64,000 bases of DNA from Paenibacillus hexagrammi (GTDB lineage Bacteria; Bacillota; Bacilli; Paenibacillales; NBRC-103111). Within the stretch, counting starts at the first letter, position 1, and every line of letters begins with the position of its first letter. The translations under genes were made by a program, and so were the position numbers. The stretch covers positions 1,674,001-1,738,000 of the forward strand of contig NZ_CP090978.1 of the NCBI RefSeq assembly GCF_021513275.1. Reading direction: 5' to 3'. This document shows, piece after piece, positions 29,581 to 38,293 of this stretch. The notes under the pieces were generated by a model. That model ran no database searches. It worked only from the letters and a program-made list of their open reading frames with translations, and was not told the DNA's origin.

Positions 29581-29622
29581 AAAAGCCTAGCATTTTACCC
29601 AATAGGGCTGCTAGGCTTTTTC
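29581..29622. terminator. Bidirectional terminator
   Basis: AAAAAGCCTAGC (29581-29592) pairs with GCTAGGCTTTTT (29611-29622). It lies downstream of the small gene at 29651-29788 on the minus strand. The stretch 29394-29580 shows nothing else recognisable. Confidence 0.85.
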
Positions 29623-29650
29623 CGCAAAATATGTGTACTTGTAGGAAATC

Positions 29651-29788
29651 TTAAGTAAATACATAACGAATTAGCTTTGCCGTTTTTTTACCGCCAGGGA
29701 TGCGGATAAGCAATACGGGTCTACGGGTCCGGCTGGGCTTCTGCGGACGAATCATGAATTGTCCAAGCGTCATTGATTCTTTCACCAT
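29651..29788 (-). CDS. Small basic hypothetical protein, 45 aa
   Basis: A short open frame starting MVKESMTLGQFM and ending KLIRYVFT, rich in Arg, Lys and Pro (RPQKPSRTRRPVLL). No family recognised. Support comes from an excellent GAGGTGATC site six bases before the ATG and from a strong terminator 29 bp after the stop codon. The longer open frame from 29899 adds a hydrophobic segment but lacks such a site. Confidence 0.5.
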   Translation of the reverse strand: MVKESMTLGQFMIRPQKPSRTRRPVLLIRIPGGKKTAKLIRYVFT

Positions 29789-29970
29789 GTTGATCACCTC
29801 GGGGCTGTTGATCTTTAATTCTATGCAGGGTCGGTACGCTCTTATGACAAAAATCAGAAGAAAAATGGCAGTAGGCACAAATTGTTTCACGAACAACAAG
29901 ATTTAAGTCGCAGATTCAACAAAATGCTTCACAATTATGACAAAGAGATGAAATCGGACAACAAAATATG

Positions 29971-29983
29971 CAGCAAAATGCTG
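29971..29983. promoter_or_regulatory. Dyad upstream of cydAB
   Basis: CAGCA-AAA-TGCTG is a perfect inverted repeat 70 bp before cydA. Nearby CAAAATGC and CAAAATATGC repeat part of the motif. It is a candidate operator for an oxygen or redox regulator, but does not match the Rex consensus. Confidence 0.3.
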
Positions 29984-30053
29984 AACGGCGCATAACTTTA
30001 TCCATTTTTTCACAAAGTACGAGGGATCAATTTTTGGAAAAAGGTGACTCTGA

Positions 30054-31382
30054 ATGGATACAGTCATGATGGCACGTTCGTTGTTCGGTTCTTCGATGGC
30101 GTTTCATATTATTTTTGCCACGCTGGGAGTGGGGATTCCTCTTCTCATTGTACTAGCCGAGCTTCTATTTCAATTCAGCAAGGATCCCGATTTTGCGATT
30201 ATGGCCAAACGGTGGACGCGAGGATTTGCCATTCTGCTAGGTGTAGCGATTCCTTCCGGTACGATCGTGGGTGTCATGCTGGCGCTGCTGTGGCCGGGAT
30301 TTATGGAATACGTGGGTCAGGTTATCGCGCTTCCTTTCCAGGTGGAAATTTGGGCATTTTTCCTGGAAGCTCTGTTCATGTCCATTTATGTATACGCAGC
30401 GGACAGGCTTCACCCTTGGATGCGGATCGTGAGTGTAATCTTCGTCGCGATCGGCGCATCTGCTTCGGCTGTACTGATTACGAACGTACACGCCTGGATG
30501 AATACGCCTCGGGGCTTTAACCTGGTAAATGGGCAAATTACGGATGTCGATCCTTGGGCGGCGGTGATGAATCCAAGCTTCTTTATCACCTCGCTTCATG
30601 TGCTGAGTTCAGCTTACATGACAGGGGCATTCGCCGTTGCTTCGGTTGGCGCGTTCAAGCTGCTTAGCAAGAGGAAGTCAGACCAAGAGCGCAGTTATCA
30701 TGGCAAAAGTCTGTTTCTGTCCCTTCTGGTGGGAGGGATCATGTCCCTTATAACTGCCATTGGGGGACATGAAACGGCTCAGATGCTCCATCATCATCAA
30801 CCGGAAAAGCTCGCTGCAGCCGAAGGTCTGTTCGAAACGCGTACCTACGCGCCTCTGGCGATCGGCGGCAACGTAGACGAAGAAACCCAAAGTGTGCGGG
30901 GAGGTATCGAAATTCCATGGGCGCTAAGCTTTCTTGCGACGAATCACTTTGACGGTGTCGTGCGCGGATTGAACGAATTCCCGAGAGACGAGTGGCCGCC
31001 GCTTTACATTCACACTTTATTTAATGCCATGGTCGGCATCGGATCGCTGCTCATCGTATTGTCCTTCGGTCCTCTTGCTTATAGGCTGCTTCTTAAGCGC
31101 AAGTATCCGCGCTGGCTGCTTTGGGTATTGGTGACATCGGGACCGCTCTCCATGATCGGCATCGAAACGGGTTGGATTTTCAGCTGTACCGGGAGACAGC
31201 CGTGGACGATTTATCATGTTCAACGAACGGCTGAAGCCGCGACCAAAGCGGAAGGACTGGGCATGCTGTTCGTGTTGTTTCTTTCGATTTATGCGATGCT
31301 GCTGGTCATCACCTCCGTGGTCATGTGGGTCTATTTTAAGCGGCATCCTGTAGTTCCGGAGCTGCTCAGAGAAGGAGCGTGA
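30054..31382 (+). CDS. cydA: Cytochrome bd-type quinol oxidase subunit I
   Basis: Membrane subunit that carries the haems and oxidises quinol while reducing oxygen to water. The 442 residues hold about nine helices. Haem ligands are visible: His18 (AFHIIFATLG), His in SLHVLSSAYMTG, and Met in FNAMVGIGS. The Q-loop has the conserved QPEKLAAAEG. The final signature reads GWIFSCTGRQPW, where Escherichia coli has Glu445 two residues before GRQPW; here that position is Cys. The short Q-loop and length resemble the Bacillus YthA group. ATG 30054 follows AAGGTGA. cydB starts 7 bp after the stop codon; no cydCD genes are present. Confidence 0.92.
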   Translation: MDTVMMARSLFGSSMAFHIIFATLGVGIPLLIVLAELLFQFSKDPDFAIMAKRWTRGFAILLGVAIPSGTIVGVMLALLWPGFMEYVGQVIALPFQVEIWAFFLEALFMSIYVYAADRLHPWMRIVSVIFVAIGASASAVLITNVHAWMNTPRGFNLVNGQITDVDPWAAVMNPSFFITSLHVLSSAYMTGAFAVASVGAFKLLSKRKSDQERSYHGKSLFLSLLVGGIMSLITAIGGHETAQMLHHHQPEKLAAAEGLFETRTYAPLAIGGNVDEETQSVRGGIEIPWALSFLATNHFDGVVRGLNEFPRDEWPPLYIHTLFNAMVGIGSLLIVLSFGPLAYRLLLKRKYPRWLLWVLVTSGPLSMIGIETGWIFSCTGRQPWTIYHVQRTAEAATKAEGLGMLFVLFLSIYAMLLVITSVVMWVYFKRHPVVPELLREGA

Positions 31383-31388
31383 GCGGTA

Positions 31389-32419
31389 ATGAGTGATGTA
31401 ACGCTGGCGATTACGATATTGTGGGTATTCATTTTCGTTTACTCGATTCTTGGTTCTATCGATTTTGGCTCGGGCTATTGGGCTCTCGTTTTTGGCAGGG
31501 GTTCCCATACGAAAGCAGGCGATATCGCGAACCGCTTCTTGTCGCCTACGTGGAAAGTAACGAATGTCTTTTTGGTACTTATGGTTGTTGCGCTGGTCGG
31601 ATTTTTTCCGAAAGCGACATTTACGCTCGGGACGCTGCTTGTGCTGCCCGTGTGCTTAGCGCTCGTCCTGCTTACCATCCGCAGTACATTCATGGTGTAC
31701 GCTTACTCCATTCGCCGACTGAGCAGAGTGCTGAGCATTGTCTCAGGCGTGACAGGGCTTCTAATTCCTGCATTACTGGTCAGTGTGCTCCCGATTACAC
31801 TCGGCGGCTTCATCACGATGGTCGATGGAACGCCGCGCTTGAGTTTGCCAGATTGCTCGAATCGCCGACTGAATATGCGCATCTCGGCTTCGGCTTGGCG
31901 ACGGAATTGTTTCTCTCCGCTTTATTCTTGGCCGATTATGCGAGGGAGTCGCAGGATGAGGAGACTTACCGCGTCTATCGGCGGATGGCGATTCTGCTGG
32001 GACCGCTAACGCTGATCATGGCTGTACTGACTACAGTTGCGATGACACCGGAAGCAAGATGGATTGTCGAAGACTTTCAAAAGCAATGGCTGTGGTTCGT
32101 ACTGTCGGCGGTTGCTTTCATTATCGGGTATTTTGCCTTATGGTGGCCGGGCAAGGAGGGGAAGCATGGATATCCTCGAGTAGCCATGGTGGCCGTAATT
32201 ACTCAGTATGCTCTAGCCAGCTACGCCTACGGCGCTTCGCATTTGCCGTACATCCTGTACCCGATTCTGACGGTAGATCAAGGGTTTACGAATCATGCGA
32301 TGTTCCGTTCTCTGTTGATTGGGTACGTGATTAGCACAGCGGTGCTGGTTCCGGTATTTATTTGGTTCTGGAAGCTGTTCCTGAAAGATAAAAGGTATTT
32401 AAATCCGAAGTCGGAGTAG
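31389..32419 (+). pseudogene. cydB: Cytochrome bd-type quinol oxidase subunit II, frameshifted
   Basis: Second membrane subunit of the oxidase. The first frame encodes the start (MSDVTLAITILWVFIFVYS, then GSIDFGSGYWAL) and about four helices to GGFITMVDG. The rest is in another frame: AALEFARLLESPTEYAHLG, then several helices ending KRYLNPKSE. One missing base at about 31821-31835 explains this and restores 343 residues. Both halves are well conserved, with no other lesions, so an assembly indel is likely. GGAGCGTGAGCGG precedes the ATG. A terminator follows the stop. Confidence 0.87.
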
Positions 32420-32420
32420 T

Positions 32421-32452
32421 AGACCCAGGGGGAATTCCCTCTCGGGTCTTAT
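32421..32452 (+). terminator. Terminator after cydB
   Basis: AGACCC (32421-32426) pairs with GGGTCT (32444-32449) around an inner GGGGAATTCCC, then TATTTC. It separates cydAB from the copper ATPase gene. Confidence 0.7.
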
Positions 32453-32531
32453 TTCATTTCATGGCATGTTCCGCCTGCTTTCTCCATATAGCTGTAAGTA
32501 GGAATTGCTTTTGATGCGGGAGGCGGACAAG

Positions 32532-34741
32532 GTGAACAATGAGTCGACGCTGCAGCAAGTCCATTTGCATATAGAAGGCATGACATGCGCAGCTTGTTCG
32601 GCGCGTATCGAGAAAGCTGTAGGCAAAATGGACGGGGTCAGGCAAATATCGGTGAATCTAACGATGGGCCGCGCGGCTCTGCTTATCCATCCAGGTGATA
32701 CAACAAGCGAACATATCGTACAGCGTATTGAACAATTGGGCTATACCGCGAAGCCTCTGGATCAAGGGGAGAAGAAGCAAAGCGGCATAACCGCCTTAGG
32801 TGTCAAGCTTGCTCTATCCGCGCTGCTAACTGTACCGCTTCTATGGGCGATGGTTCGCCATTATGAATTTACCTCGGGGATTTGGATTCCTGAGCTTTTT
32901 TGCAGCCGTGGTTTCAGTGGCTATTGGCGACGCCGGTACAGTTTGTCATCGGCTCTTCCTTCTATTTTCAGGCCTATCAAGCGTTAAAAAGCCGCAGTGC
33001 CAACATGGATGTTCTGGTTGCGCTCAGTACGACATGCGCTTATCTGTACAGTCATTACATGACGATGATGGCTTTAAAAAGCGGAGATGCCAACCCGCAT
33101 GCCGTATATTTTGAAACCAGCTCGATGATTATCACGGTCGTTCTGTTAGGCAAATGGCTTGAAGCCTCAGCGAAGCAGCGGAGCATGAAGGCACTCGGGC
33201 AGCTGCGCCAGCTTTATACGGATACAGCACTCCTTGTTCGTGACGGGAAGCACCAGACCGTTCCAATCGAGCAGGTGGATATCGGAGACACGCTTCTCAT
33301 TGTACCCGGTGCCGTAGTCCCTGTAGATGGACAAGTGCTGGAAGGCCGATCGGCCGTTGACGAATCATTCGTTACGGGGGAATCTGTGCCTGCAGAAAAA
33401 GGAAAGCTGGACCCTCTTATCGGAGGATCCACGAATGTAGACGCTGCGCTGATGATGAAAGTAACGGCAGTGGGCCGGCATACAGCCCTGGCCAAGATGA
33501 TTGCCATGATGGAAGAAGCTCAAAGCTCTAAGGCCGATATCCAGCGTTATGTCGATGTCATCGCGGGTCTTTTTGTACCGGCGGTTTTGTTCTTGGCATT
33601 GCTTACGTTCAGTGTCTGGTCGTTTTGGTTAATGCCGGGCGACTATGAGAGCGCTTTGTTTAAATCGATGGCTGTGTTGGTGATCGCGTGCCCCTGCGCG
33701 CTCGGTCTGGCAACACCAACCTCCATCCTGGTAGGAACGGGTAGAGCTATCAGTGCAGGCATCTTGTTCAAGGAAGGCAAGCATGTGGAGCAGCTAGGAC
33801 AGGTGGATGTCGTACTTCTGGATAAGACAGGAACACTTACGAACGGTCTGCCCCGTGTAACGGATATTGTGACTGAGTCGGGTCAAGAGCAGCGTCTGAT
33901 TCGCCTGATCGCCGCAGCTGAGAGAGGGTCCGAGCATCCTTTTGCCAAAGCGATCGTCAAAGAAGCAGTCAGACGAGGCCTTCACGTGAAGGAGGCGGAT
34001 TCGTTTCAGACAGTGGTAGGCGCGGGTGTCGTGGCTAAAGTGGATCAGCATGACATCGTTGTAGGCTCGAAATCGTTCATGAAAAAGCACGGTATCGTTA
34101 TCGGAGCTCATGCTAGACTGGCAGACCGATTCCAAGCGGAAGGAAAAACCGTTCTTCATGCTTCGATAGACGGTGTGCATGCGGGGGTCATTGCTATTGC
34201 CGACACGTTGAAAACCTCATCGCCGCAGGCGATCAGAAGGCTGAAGAAGCTTCGTACCAAGGTTATCATGGTGACAGGCGATCAGAGGACGACGGCGGAA
34301 GCCATCGCTGCAAAGGCCGGTATCACTAGGGTTTATGCAGAGATGATGCCGCAGGATAAAGTACAGCTAATTCATTCCTTTCAACGAAAAGGCAGCAGTG
34401 TTGCTATGGTTGGAGACGGGATGAACGATGCGCCTGCGCTTGCCGCTGCCGACATAGGAATCGCTGTCGGAACGGGAACCGATATTGCAAAGGAAGCCGC
34501 GGATGTCAATCTGCTGCACAGTGATCTTGGCGGCGTGGCTGACGCGATCGTCATCAGTCGAAAGACGATGCGCAACATCAGGCAAAATCTTGCATTTGCC
34601 TTGCTCTATAATGTGCTTGCCATTCCGCTTGCGTTCATGGGCTGGATGGCGCCTTGGATTGCAGGAACGGCTATGGCGCTTAGCTCCGTCTCTGTTGTTG
34701 CGAATGCGTTAAGACTTCAGAGAGCTTCGTGGCGAAATTGA
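32532..34741 (+). pseudogene. copA: Copper-translocating P1B-type ATPase, frameshifted
   Basis: Membrane ATPase that moves copper(I) out of the cytosol. One HMA domain with GMTCAACSARIE (Cys19, Cys22) is followed by helices, the actuator TGES, the metal site CPC (VIACPCALGLATP), DKTGTLT, SEHPFAKAI, TGD and GDGMNDAPA. The frame breaks in T6 at 32896-32901: the first frame ends with WIPELF and the next resumes LQPWFQWLLATPVQF. Adding one T gives 736 residues. GTG 32532 lies eight bases after GGGAGG; TTG 32505 and ATG 32514 precede that site. Next to cydAB and a SafE-like gene, it may also deliver copper for oxidase assembly, which is inference. Confidence 0.87.
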
Positions 34742-34776
34742 AAAGACGGTGATCACCATTTGCTAGGAGGGATTGT

Positions 34777-35454
34777 GTGAGCATGAGTTTCTGGCTCGTG
34801 GCCGCCACCGGCCTGATGGGGGCGCCTCACTGCATCGGGATGTGCGGGGGAACGATGTCTTCCTTGACGATGGAAGCTCGCAGCAGTGCGATGGTCACGA
34901 TTCTCGCGTATAACAGCGGGAGAGTTGCAACGTATACGCTGCTCGGGGTTGTCATGGGGGGAGCGGGCTCATTTGTCGATGTCGCGGGTGAATTGGCTGG
35001 TCTGCAGGGGCTGGCCAGCTTGCTGGGAGGCATCTTTATTTTGCTGTGGACCTACCGTAAATATACGATTCCGATAGCGGAGTGGGGACCGCATCGTATA
35101 CCTGGGATCAGATCGCAGCTCATCAAGCTAAAGGCAAGCCCCAGCTTCTGGGCTACATTTGTTACGGGAATCCTTATGGGCTTCATACCTTGCGGCCTAA
35201 CGTACGCGATGGAAATCAATGCAGTAGCGAGCGCAAGCTATCTGAATGGGGGGCTGATCATGCTGGTATTCGGCTTGTCCACCCTACCGGCATTAGCGCT
35301 GACAGGGGCGCTCGCCGGTATGATGAAGCACAAGCTCCGCAGCCGAATTACCTATCTCGGGCAGCTTATGGCTTCCGTGATCGGTATTCTGGCTATTCTA
35401 AGAGGACTCGCGGCAAACGGATGGATTCCATCCGTTCACCCCTGGCTGTGGTAA
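34777..35454 (+). CDS. SafE/DsbD-like membrane protein, probable copper handling
   Basis: A 225-residue membrane protein annotated in relatives as sulfite exporter TauE/SafE or cytochrome biogenesis DsbD_2-type protein. It has about six helices. The first carries GLMGAPHCIGMCGG and a later one FIPCGLTY, both family marks with paired cysteines that could bind copper. It starts 36 bp after copA, so co-transcription is likely, and is convergent with the YtkA-like gene. GTG 34777 has AGGAGGG at good distance. Role in copper or oxidase maturation is inferred from context. Confidence 0.82.
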   Translation: MSMSFWLVAATGLMGAPHCIGMCGGTMSSLTMEARSSAMVTILAYNSGRVATYTLLGVVMGGAGSFVDVAGELAGLQGLASLLGGIFILLWTYRKYTIPIAEWGPHRIPGIRSQLIKLKASPSFWATFVTGILMGFIPCGLTYAMEINAVASASYLNGGLIMLVFGLSTLPALALTGALAGMMKHKLRSRITYLGQLMASVIGILAILRGLAANGWIPSVHPWLW

Positions 35455-35457
35455 ATG

Positions 35458-35892
35458 TCAACGGGCAGCTTTGAACGGGTGTGTGACGTGCAGTGTCTGA
35501 CCATTCAGCTCGATGTCGACGAGTGCTTCCCAGTCGCCTTCCATGAGAGGGACAGCGTTACCCTGGTAAGCTCCGGGTTCTGTTTGGCTGGCCGTCCCCT
35601 CGAATGTGCCGCAAAACATATGCGGCATTTTTAATAGAAAATGAATCGTTGCGTGGGATACGGGATTACCCTGTACATCGGAGATGTGTACCTGGAGCTC
35701 GTTATTCTTAAGGATTTGAGCCGGAGCTCGACCAAGCGAAACCTCAATGGAATAGCCGGCCTGCTCGACGGCCGTTATCTCGTTACCGGCCGCGCTGCTT
35801 GTTTCGGACTGATCGATGATCAAGTACACAGCCATGAAGATCAGGCCGACGATACACATGATCGCGAACGGGCTTTTTTTCAATATGCTCAT
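35458..35892 (-). CDS. FixH/YtkA-like membrane-anchored protein
   Basis: A 144-residue protein with one N-terminal transmembrane helix (FAIMCIVGLIFMAVYLII) and an extracellular beta-sandwich of the YtkA/FixH type. MPHMFCGTFEG holds His, Met and Cys at the place where relatives have a Met-rich, possibly copper-binding loop; DWEALVDIEL is also typical. It is convergent with the SafE-like gene, fitting a copper or oxidase-related group. ATG 35892 follows GGAGGAGG, so the longer open frame to 36000 is not used. Confidence 0.75.
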   Translation of the reverse strand: MSILKKSPFAIMCIVGLIFMAVYLIIDQSETSSAAGNEITAVEQAGYSIEVSLGRAPAQILKNNELQVHISDVQGNPVSHATIHFLLKMPHMFCGTFEGTASQTEPGAYQGNAVPLMEGDWEALVDIELNGQTLHVTHPFKAAR

Positions 35893-36017
35893 CCGTATTC
35901 CTCCTCCAGCTGGAGTCATTACATCTGTAATGAATGTATGCAGGAACATAGGCGGATCATGAATACGACCTCTCCGAAAGCTGCGAGGCTGTTCAAGCAC
36001 CTTTATTTAAAAGTTAA

Positions 36018-36043
36018 AAAGCAGCCGAATAGCCGGCTGCTTT
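36018..36043 (-). terminator. Terminator after LysM-CAP gene
   Basis: On the minus strand AAAGCAGCCG pairs with CGGCTGCTTTTT. It lies 20 bp past the stop codon. Confidence 0.75.
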
Positions 36044-36062
36044 GCATGGTTGTAGGCTATAT

Positions 36063-36710
36063 TTAGTTTGCGATAAATTCCTGTACCCATTCGCCATTGT
36101 AATAGGCTGCACCGATTTTCGTATAGTTCGGACTTAATATATTTTGTCGATGTCCCGCACTGTTCATCCAAGCAGTCATAACGTCCTGCGGAGTCTTTTG
36201 ACCCATGGCGATATTCTCTCCCGCATACGTGTAACGAATACCGTAAGAGGTCATCATATCGAAAGGTGAACCGTACGTCGGCGATGTATGATCAAAATAA
36301 TGGTTATTGTACATGTCCTTTGCTTTATCAAGTGCCATTGCCGCAAGTGCAGTATCGCTCGTTAAAGGCTTCAGTCCTGCTTTTGCTCTTTCCTGATTGA
36401 CAAGTGTAACAACTTGGCTTGCAAAGGCGGATGTGGCAGTCGAAGCTGCCGGAGTGCTAGGTGCTGTCTGCGGCGCAGTGGTTACAGCCTTCTGAGGAAG
36501 ATTCAGCACCATGCCCTTCCAGATGTTATTTGGATTCTTAACTTGTGGATTGACTTGAATGAGTGAAGTCAAGCTAATTCCTTGACTCTTCGAAATCAGA
36601 TACATGGTATCATGATCGGTCACTGTGTAAGTGGCCGCGGAAGCCGCGCCAGCACCAATAATCGTCCCAACTGCAAGAATACCGCTTAATAGGGATTTTT
36701 TAAAACGCAT
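36063..36710 (-). CDS. LysM and CAP-domain secreted wall protein (YkwD-like)
   Basis: A secreted 215-residue protein. Signal peptide about 1-26 (ASAATYT), one LysM peptidoglycan-binding module about 27-75 (DTMYLISKSQGI, NPNNIWKGMVLNLP), a Thr/Ala/Pro linker, and a C-terminal CAP/SCP domain about 92-215 (LVNQERAKAGLKPL, HYFDHTSP, AGENIAMG, NSAGHRQNIL). CAP proteins of this type are common in Bacillus spores and walls; the activity is unknown. A c-di-AMP riboswitch precedes the gene, so expression should respond to osmotic and wall status. AGAGGA lies about ten bases before ATG. Confidence 0.9.
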   Translation of the reverse strand: MRFKKSLLSGILAVGTIIGAGAASAATYTVTDHDTMYLISKSQGISLTSLIQVNPQVKNPNNIWKGMVLNLPQKAVTTAPQTAPSTPAASTATSAFASQVVTLVNQERAKAGLKPLTSDTALAAMALDKAKDMYNNHYFDHTSPTYGSPFDMMTSYGIRYTYAGENIAMGQKTPQDVMTAWMNSAGHRQNILSPNYTKIGAAYYNGEWVQEFIAN

Positions 36711-36729
36711 GGATCAACATCCTCTCTTT

Positions 36730-36850
36730 ATTGGCCTGCGAGGTTAGCTGTCGGGTTCGGGTCAAAGAGCAATCACCCGGCCGGATAACCGGCTTTACCC
36801 CAGAAGAATGGTTCCCCCGCGCTTCTTCATTCAGAAGCTTTGGCCTGTAT
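36730..36850 (-). promoter_or_regulatory. ydaO-type cyclic di-AMP riboswitch
   Basis: Read on the minus strand, the leader contains CGGGGGAACC, then TCTGGGGTAAAGCCGG, GGGTGATTGCTC, and CCGAACCCGACAGCTAACCTCG followed by CAGGCC (shown in parts). These are the conserved blocks, in order, of the ydaO-yuaA class, which binds c-di-AMP and usually turns expression off. It ends 20 bp before the LysM-CAP start codon; no separate terminator stem was resolved. Confidence 0.9.
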
Positions 36851-37151
36851 TGGTCTTTCGAGAGGCAATCTTAACATGGCGAACGCGGTAAAGACATCAA
36901 ATAAAATTTTCCATATGAAAATAAATGTATAAATTTTTTGTAAAGTGAGCATTCTATATTTGTCGGCAAGCAGAGAGGTGTGGTTCCGTTGGAGGCTTTC
37001 AGCGAAATACAACCGTTGCATAGAGGACTTTCATACCTGTTATAGCAGGCTGGAGGGGATGTGCTAAAGACACGTACCGTGTTTTACACGCAGATTTACC
37101 AAAGGTAAACGAGTAACTGGTTATGTAAAGATACTAATGTGCCGACAAGAT

Positions 37152-37178
37152 AAGGGTCCCAGCCGGGATCCTTTTCTT
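37152..37178 (+). terminator. Orphan plus-strand terminator-like hairpin
   Basis: AAGGGTCCC (37152-37160) pairs with GGGATCCTT (37165-37173), followed by TTCTTTC. No plus-strand coding gene ends here. Confidence 0.5.
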
Positions 37179-37268
37179 TCGTTAATAAGCAACCTTAACA
37201 AACGCGCTCGCCCTTTTAGGACGACGAAGTCGTTTATCCTTGCCTTCATCCAGAAGATGTAAACAAAT

Positions 37269-37298
37269 AGAACTCTGTCTGCATCAGACCAGAGTTCT
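37269..37298 (-). terminator. Terminator of the small membrane protein gene
   Basis: AGAACTCTG and CAGAGTTCT flank a loop, with ATTTGTTT following on the minus strand. It lies about 50 bp after the stop of the gene at 37347-37634. Confidence 0.6.
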
Positions 37299-37346
37299 TT
37301 ATCATTTCTTTGTTTAACGTAAATGTTTAGATTGTAGGATAAGCGC

Positions 37347-37634
37347 TTACAGTTTGCTCTTGATGTCTTTGAGATAGTGTACGATAACCCCAACGCCTCC
37401 AACATAGTAAGCGATGAGAAGAAGCCATCCTGTAGGATCGAGAGACATCATGCCAGCCAGCATGTACAATGGGAAAACATAGTACAGCAGGTCTCGCAAG
37501 AAACCAAGCACTGGCCCATCAGGCAATTCGCTTGCTTTTACTGAGCGATATAGACCCAGTAAGAACTTGATGCCCATAAGCCCGAGTACCACCCACATCG
37601 TGTAAAGCATCCAACCAGTAAGTGTAACTAACAT
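37347..37634 (-). CDS. Small membrane protein of unknown function
   Basis: A 95-residue protein with three hydrophobic segments: LTGWMLYTMWVVLGLMGIKF, LRDLLYYVFPLYMLAGMM and GWLLLIAYYVGGVGVIVHYL. It has a short soluble loop and a basic end (LKDIKSKL). No family is recognised. ATG 37634 has a near-perfect AAGGAGGTGAT site, which rules out the longer open frame to 37721. A terminator follows. Real gene by these signals; function unknown. Confidence 0.75.
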   Translation of the reverse strand: MLVTLTGWMLYTMWVVLGLMGIKFLLGLYRSVKASELPDGPVLGFLRDLLYYVFPLYMLAGMMSLDPTGWLLLIAYYVGGVGVIVHYLKDIKSKL

Positions 37635-37812
37635 AGAAATCACCTCCTTCCAAGGGGAAGGTTTATGACTCCTTATATCATATGAACAAGCTCGTGCATC
37701 GGTGTTGGGCTCTTTCACCATTTCCTTCCAAGATTGAAATAGAATCTTGATTCAATATTTGAGAATACTAGGAGAGAATACCGATAGTTTGGAATAGGAA
37801 GGGGAGTATTCA

Positions 37813-38118
37813 ATGAGTGAACAACAATCTTTGGAGCCACATGACCTAGCGGAACAACTGTCGAATGAAACCAATACCCCTTCGACAAGCGCAATGGAAA
37901 ACAACGACAATGACCTTCACTTGAAGGCTGACAAATCGGCATTTGGAGAAACATCTGCAGACAGCCCCATGGAATTGGAACCGGGATCGGATTCGGAACT
38001 GGAAAATGCGGAGGAACCGGCTTGGTTTGATTCGGTCCGCGGAGCTGCAATGATTGCCCGGGATTCGTTCCCGGATCAAATTGATTACTATGAGCCGGAT
38101 TTGGATGAAACCATCTAG
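37813..38118 (+). CDS. Acidic hypothetical protein, 101 aa
   Basis: A strongly acidic, low-complexity protein, with Glu, Asp and Ser runs (PGSDSELENAEEP) and probably disordered for residues 1-75. The C-terminal part (PAWFDSVRGAAMIARDSFPD) may form a helix. No family recognised. GGGGAG lies seven bases before the ATG, and a clear terminator follows the stop, so it is likely a real single-gene unit. Confidence 0.7.
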   Translation: MSEQQSLEPHDLAEQLSNETNTPSTSAMENNDNDLHLKADKSAFGETSADSPMELEPGSDSELENAEEPAWFDSVRGAAMIARDSFPDQIDYYEPDLDETI

Positions 38119-38132
38119 ACGTCTGAGTAAAC

Positions 38133-38168
38133 AAGAAGCCTCCTGAACATCTTTCAAGAGGCTTCTTT
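38133..38168 (+). terminator. Terminator after acidic protein gene
   Basis: AAGAAGCCTC (38133-38142) pairs with GAGGCTTCTT (38158-38167), then T. Confidence 0.8.
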
Positions 38169-38293
38169 GGCATGTAGGATTATGAGTTTCATAAATCCGT
38201 GCTTAGCGCTAAGAAATGACTTCATAAATTTCCTTATAAATAACTGCATAAACGCTCAAAATAATTGAAAATCGTCAGCTGGGAGGCTTTTTC

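Larger units (their letters stand above)
36851..37346. other. Intergenic region with two hairpins, no gene
   Basis: About 500 bp without a supported gene. The part next to 36850 should contain the promoter of the riboswitch transcript. A plus-strand hairpin with T run at 37152-37178 has no gene upstream on that strand, so a small RNA is possible. The other hairpin serves the minus-strand gene at 37347. Confidence 0.45.

Noticed and set aside
30044-30520. Plus-strand 158-codon frame overlapping cydA
   Set aside because: Shadow frame; cydA is conserved through the region and has the ribosome binding site.
37336-37350. TAAGCGCTTA palindrome as a cre site
   Set aside because: Deviates from the cre consensus at one end and lies at the 3' end of a gene, not in a promoter.
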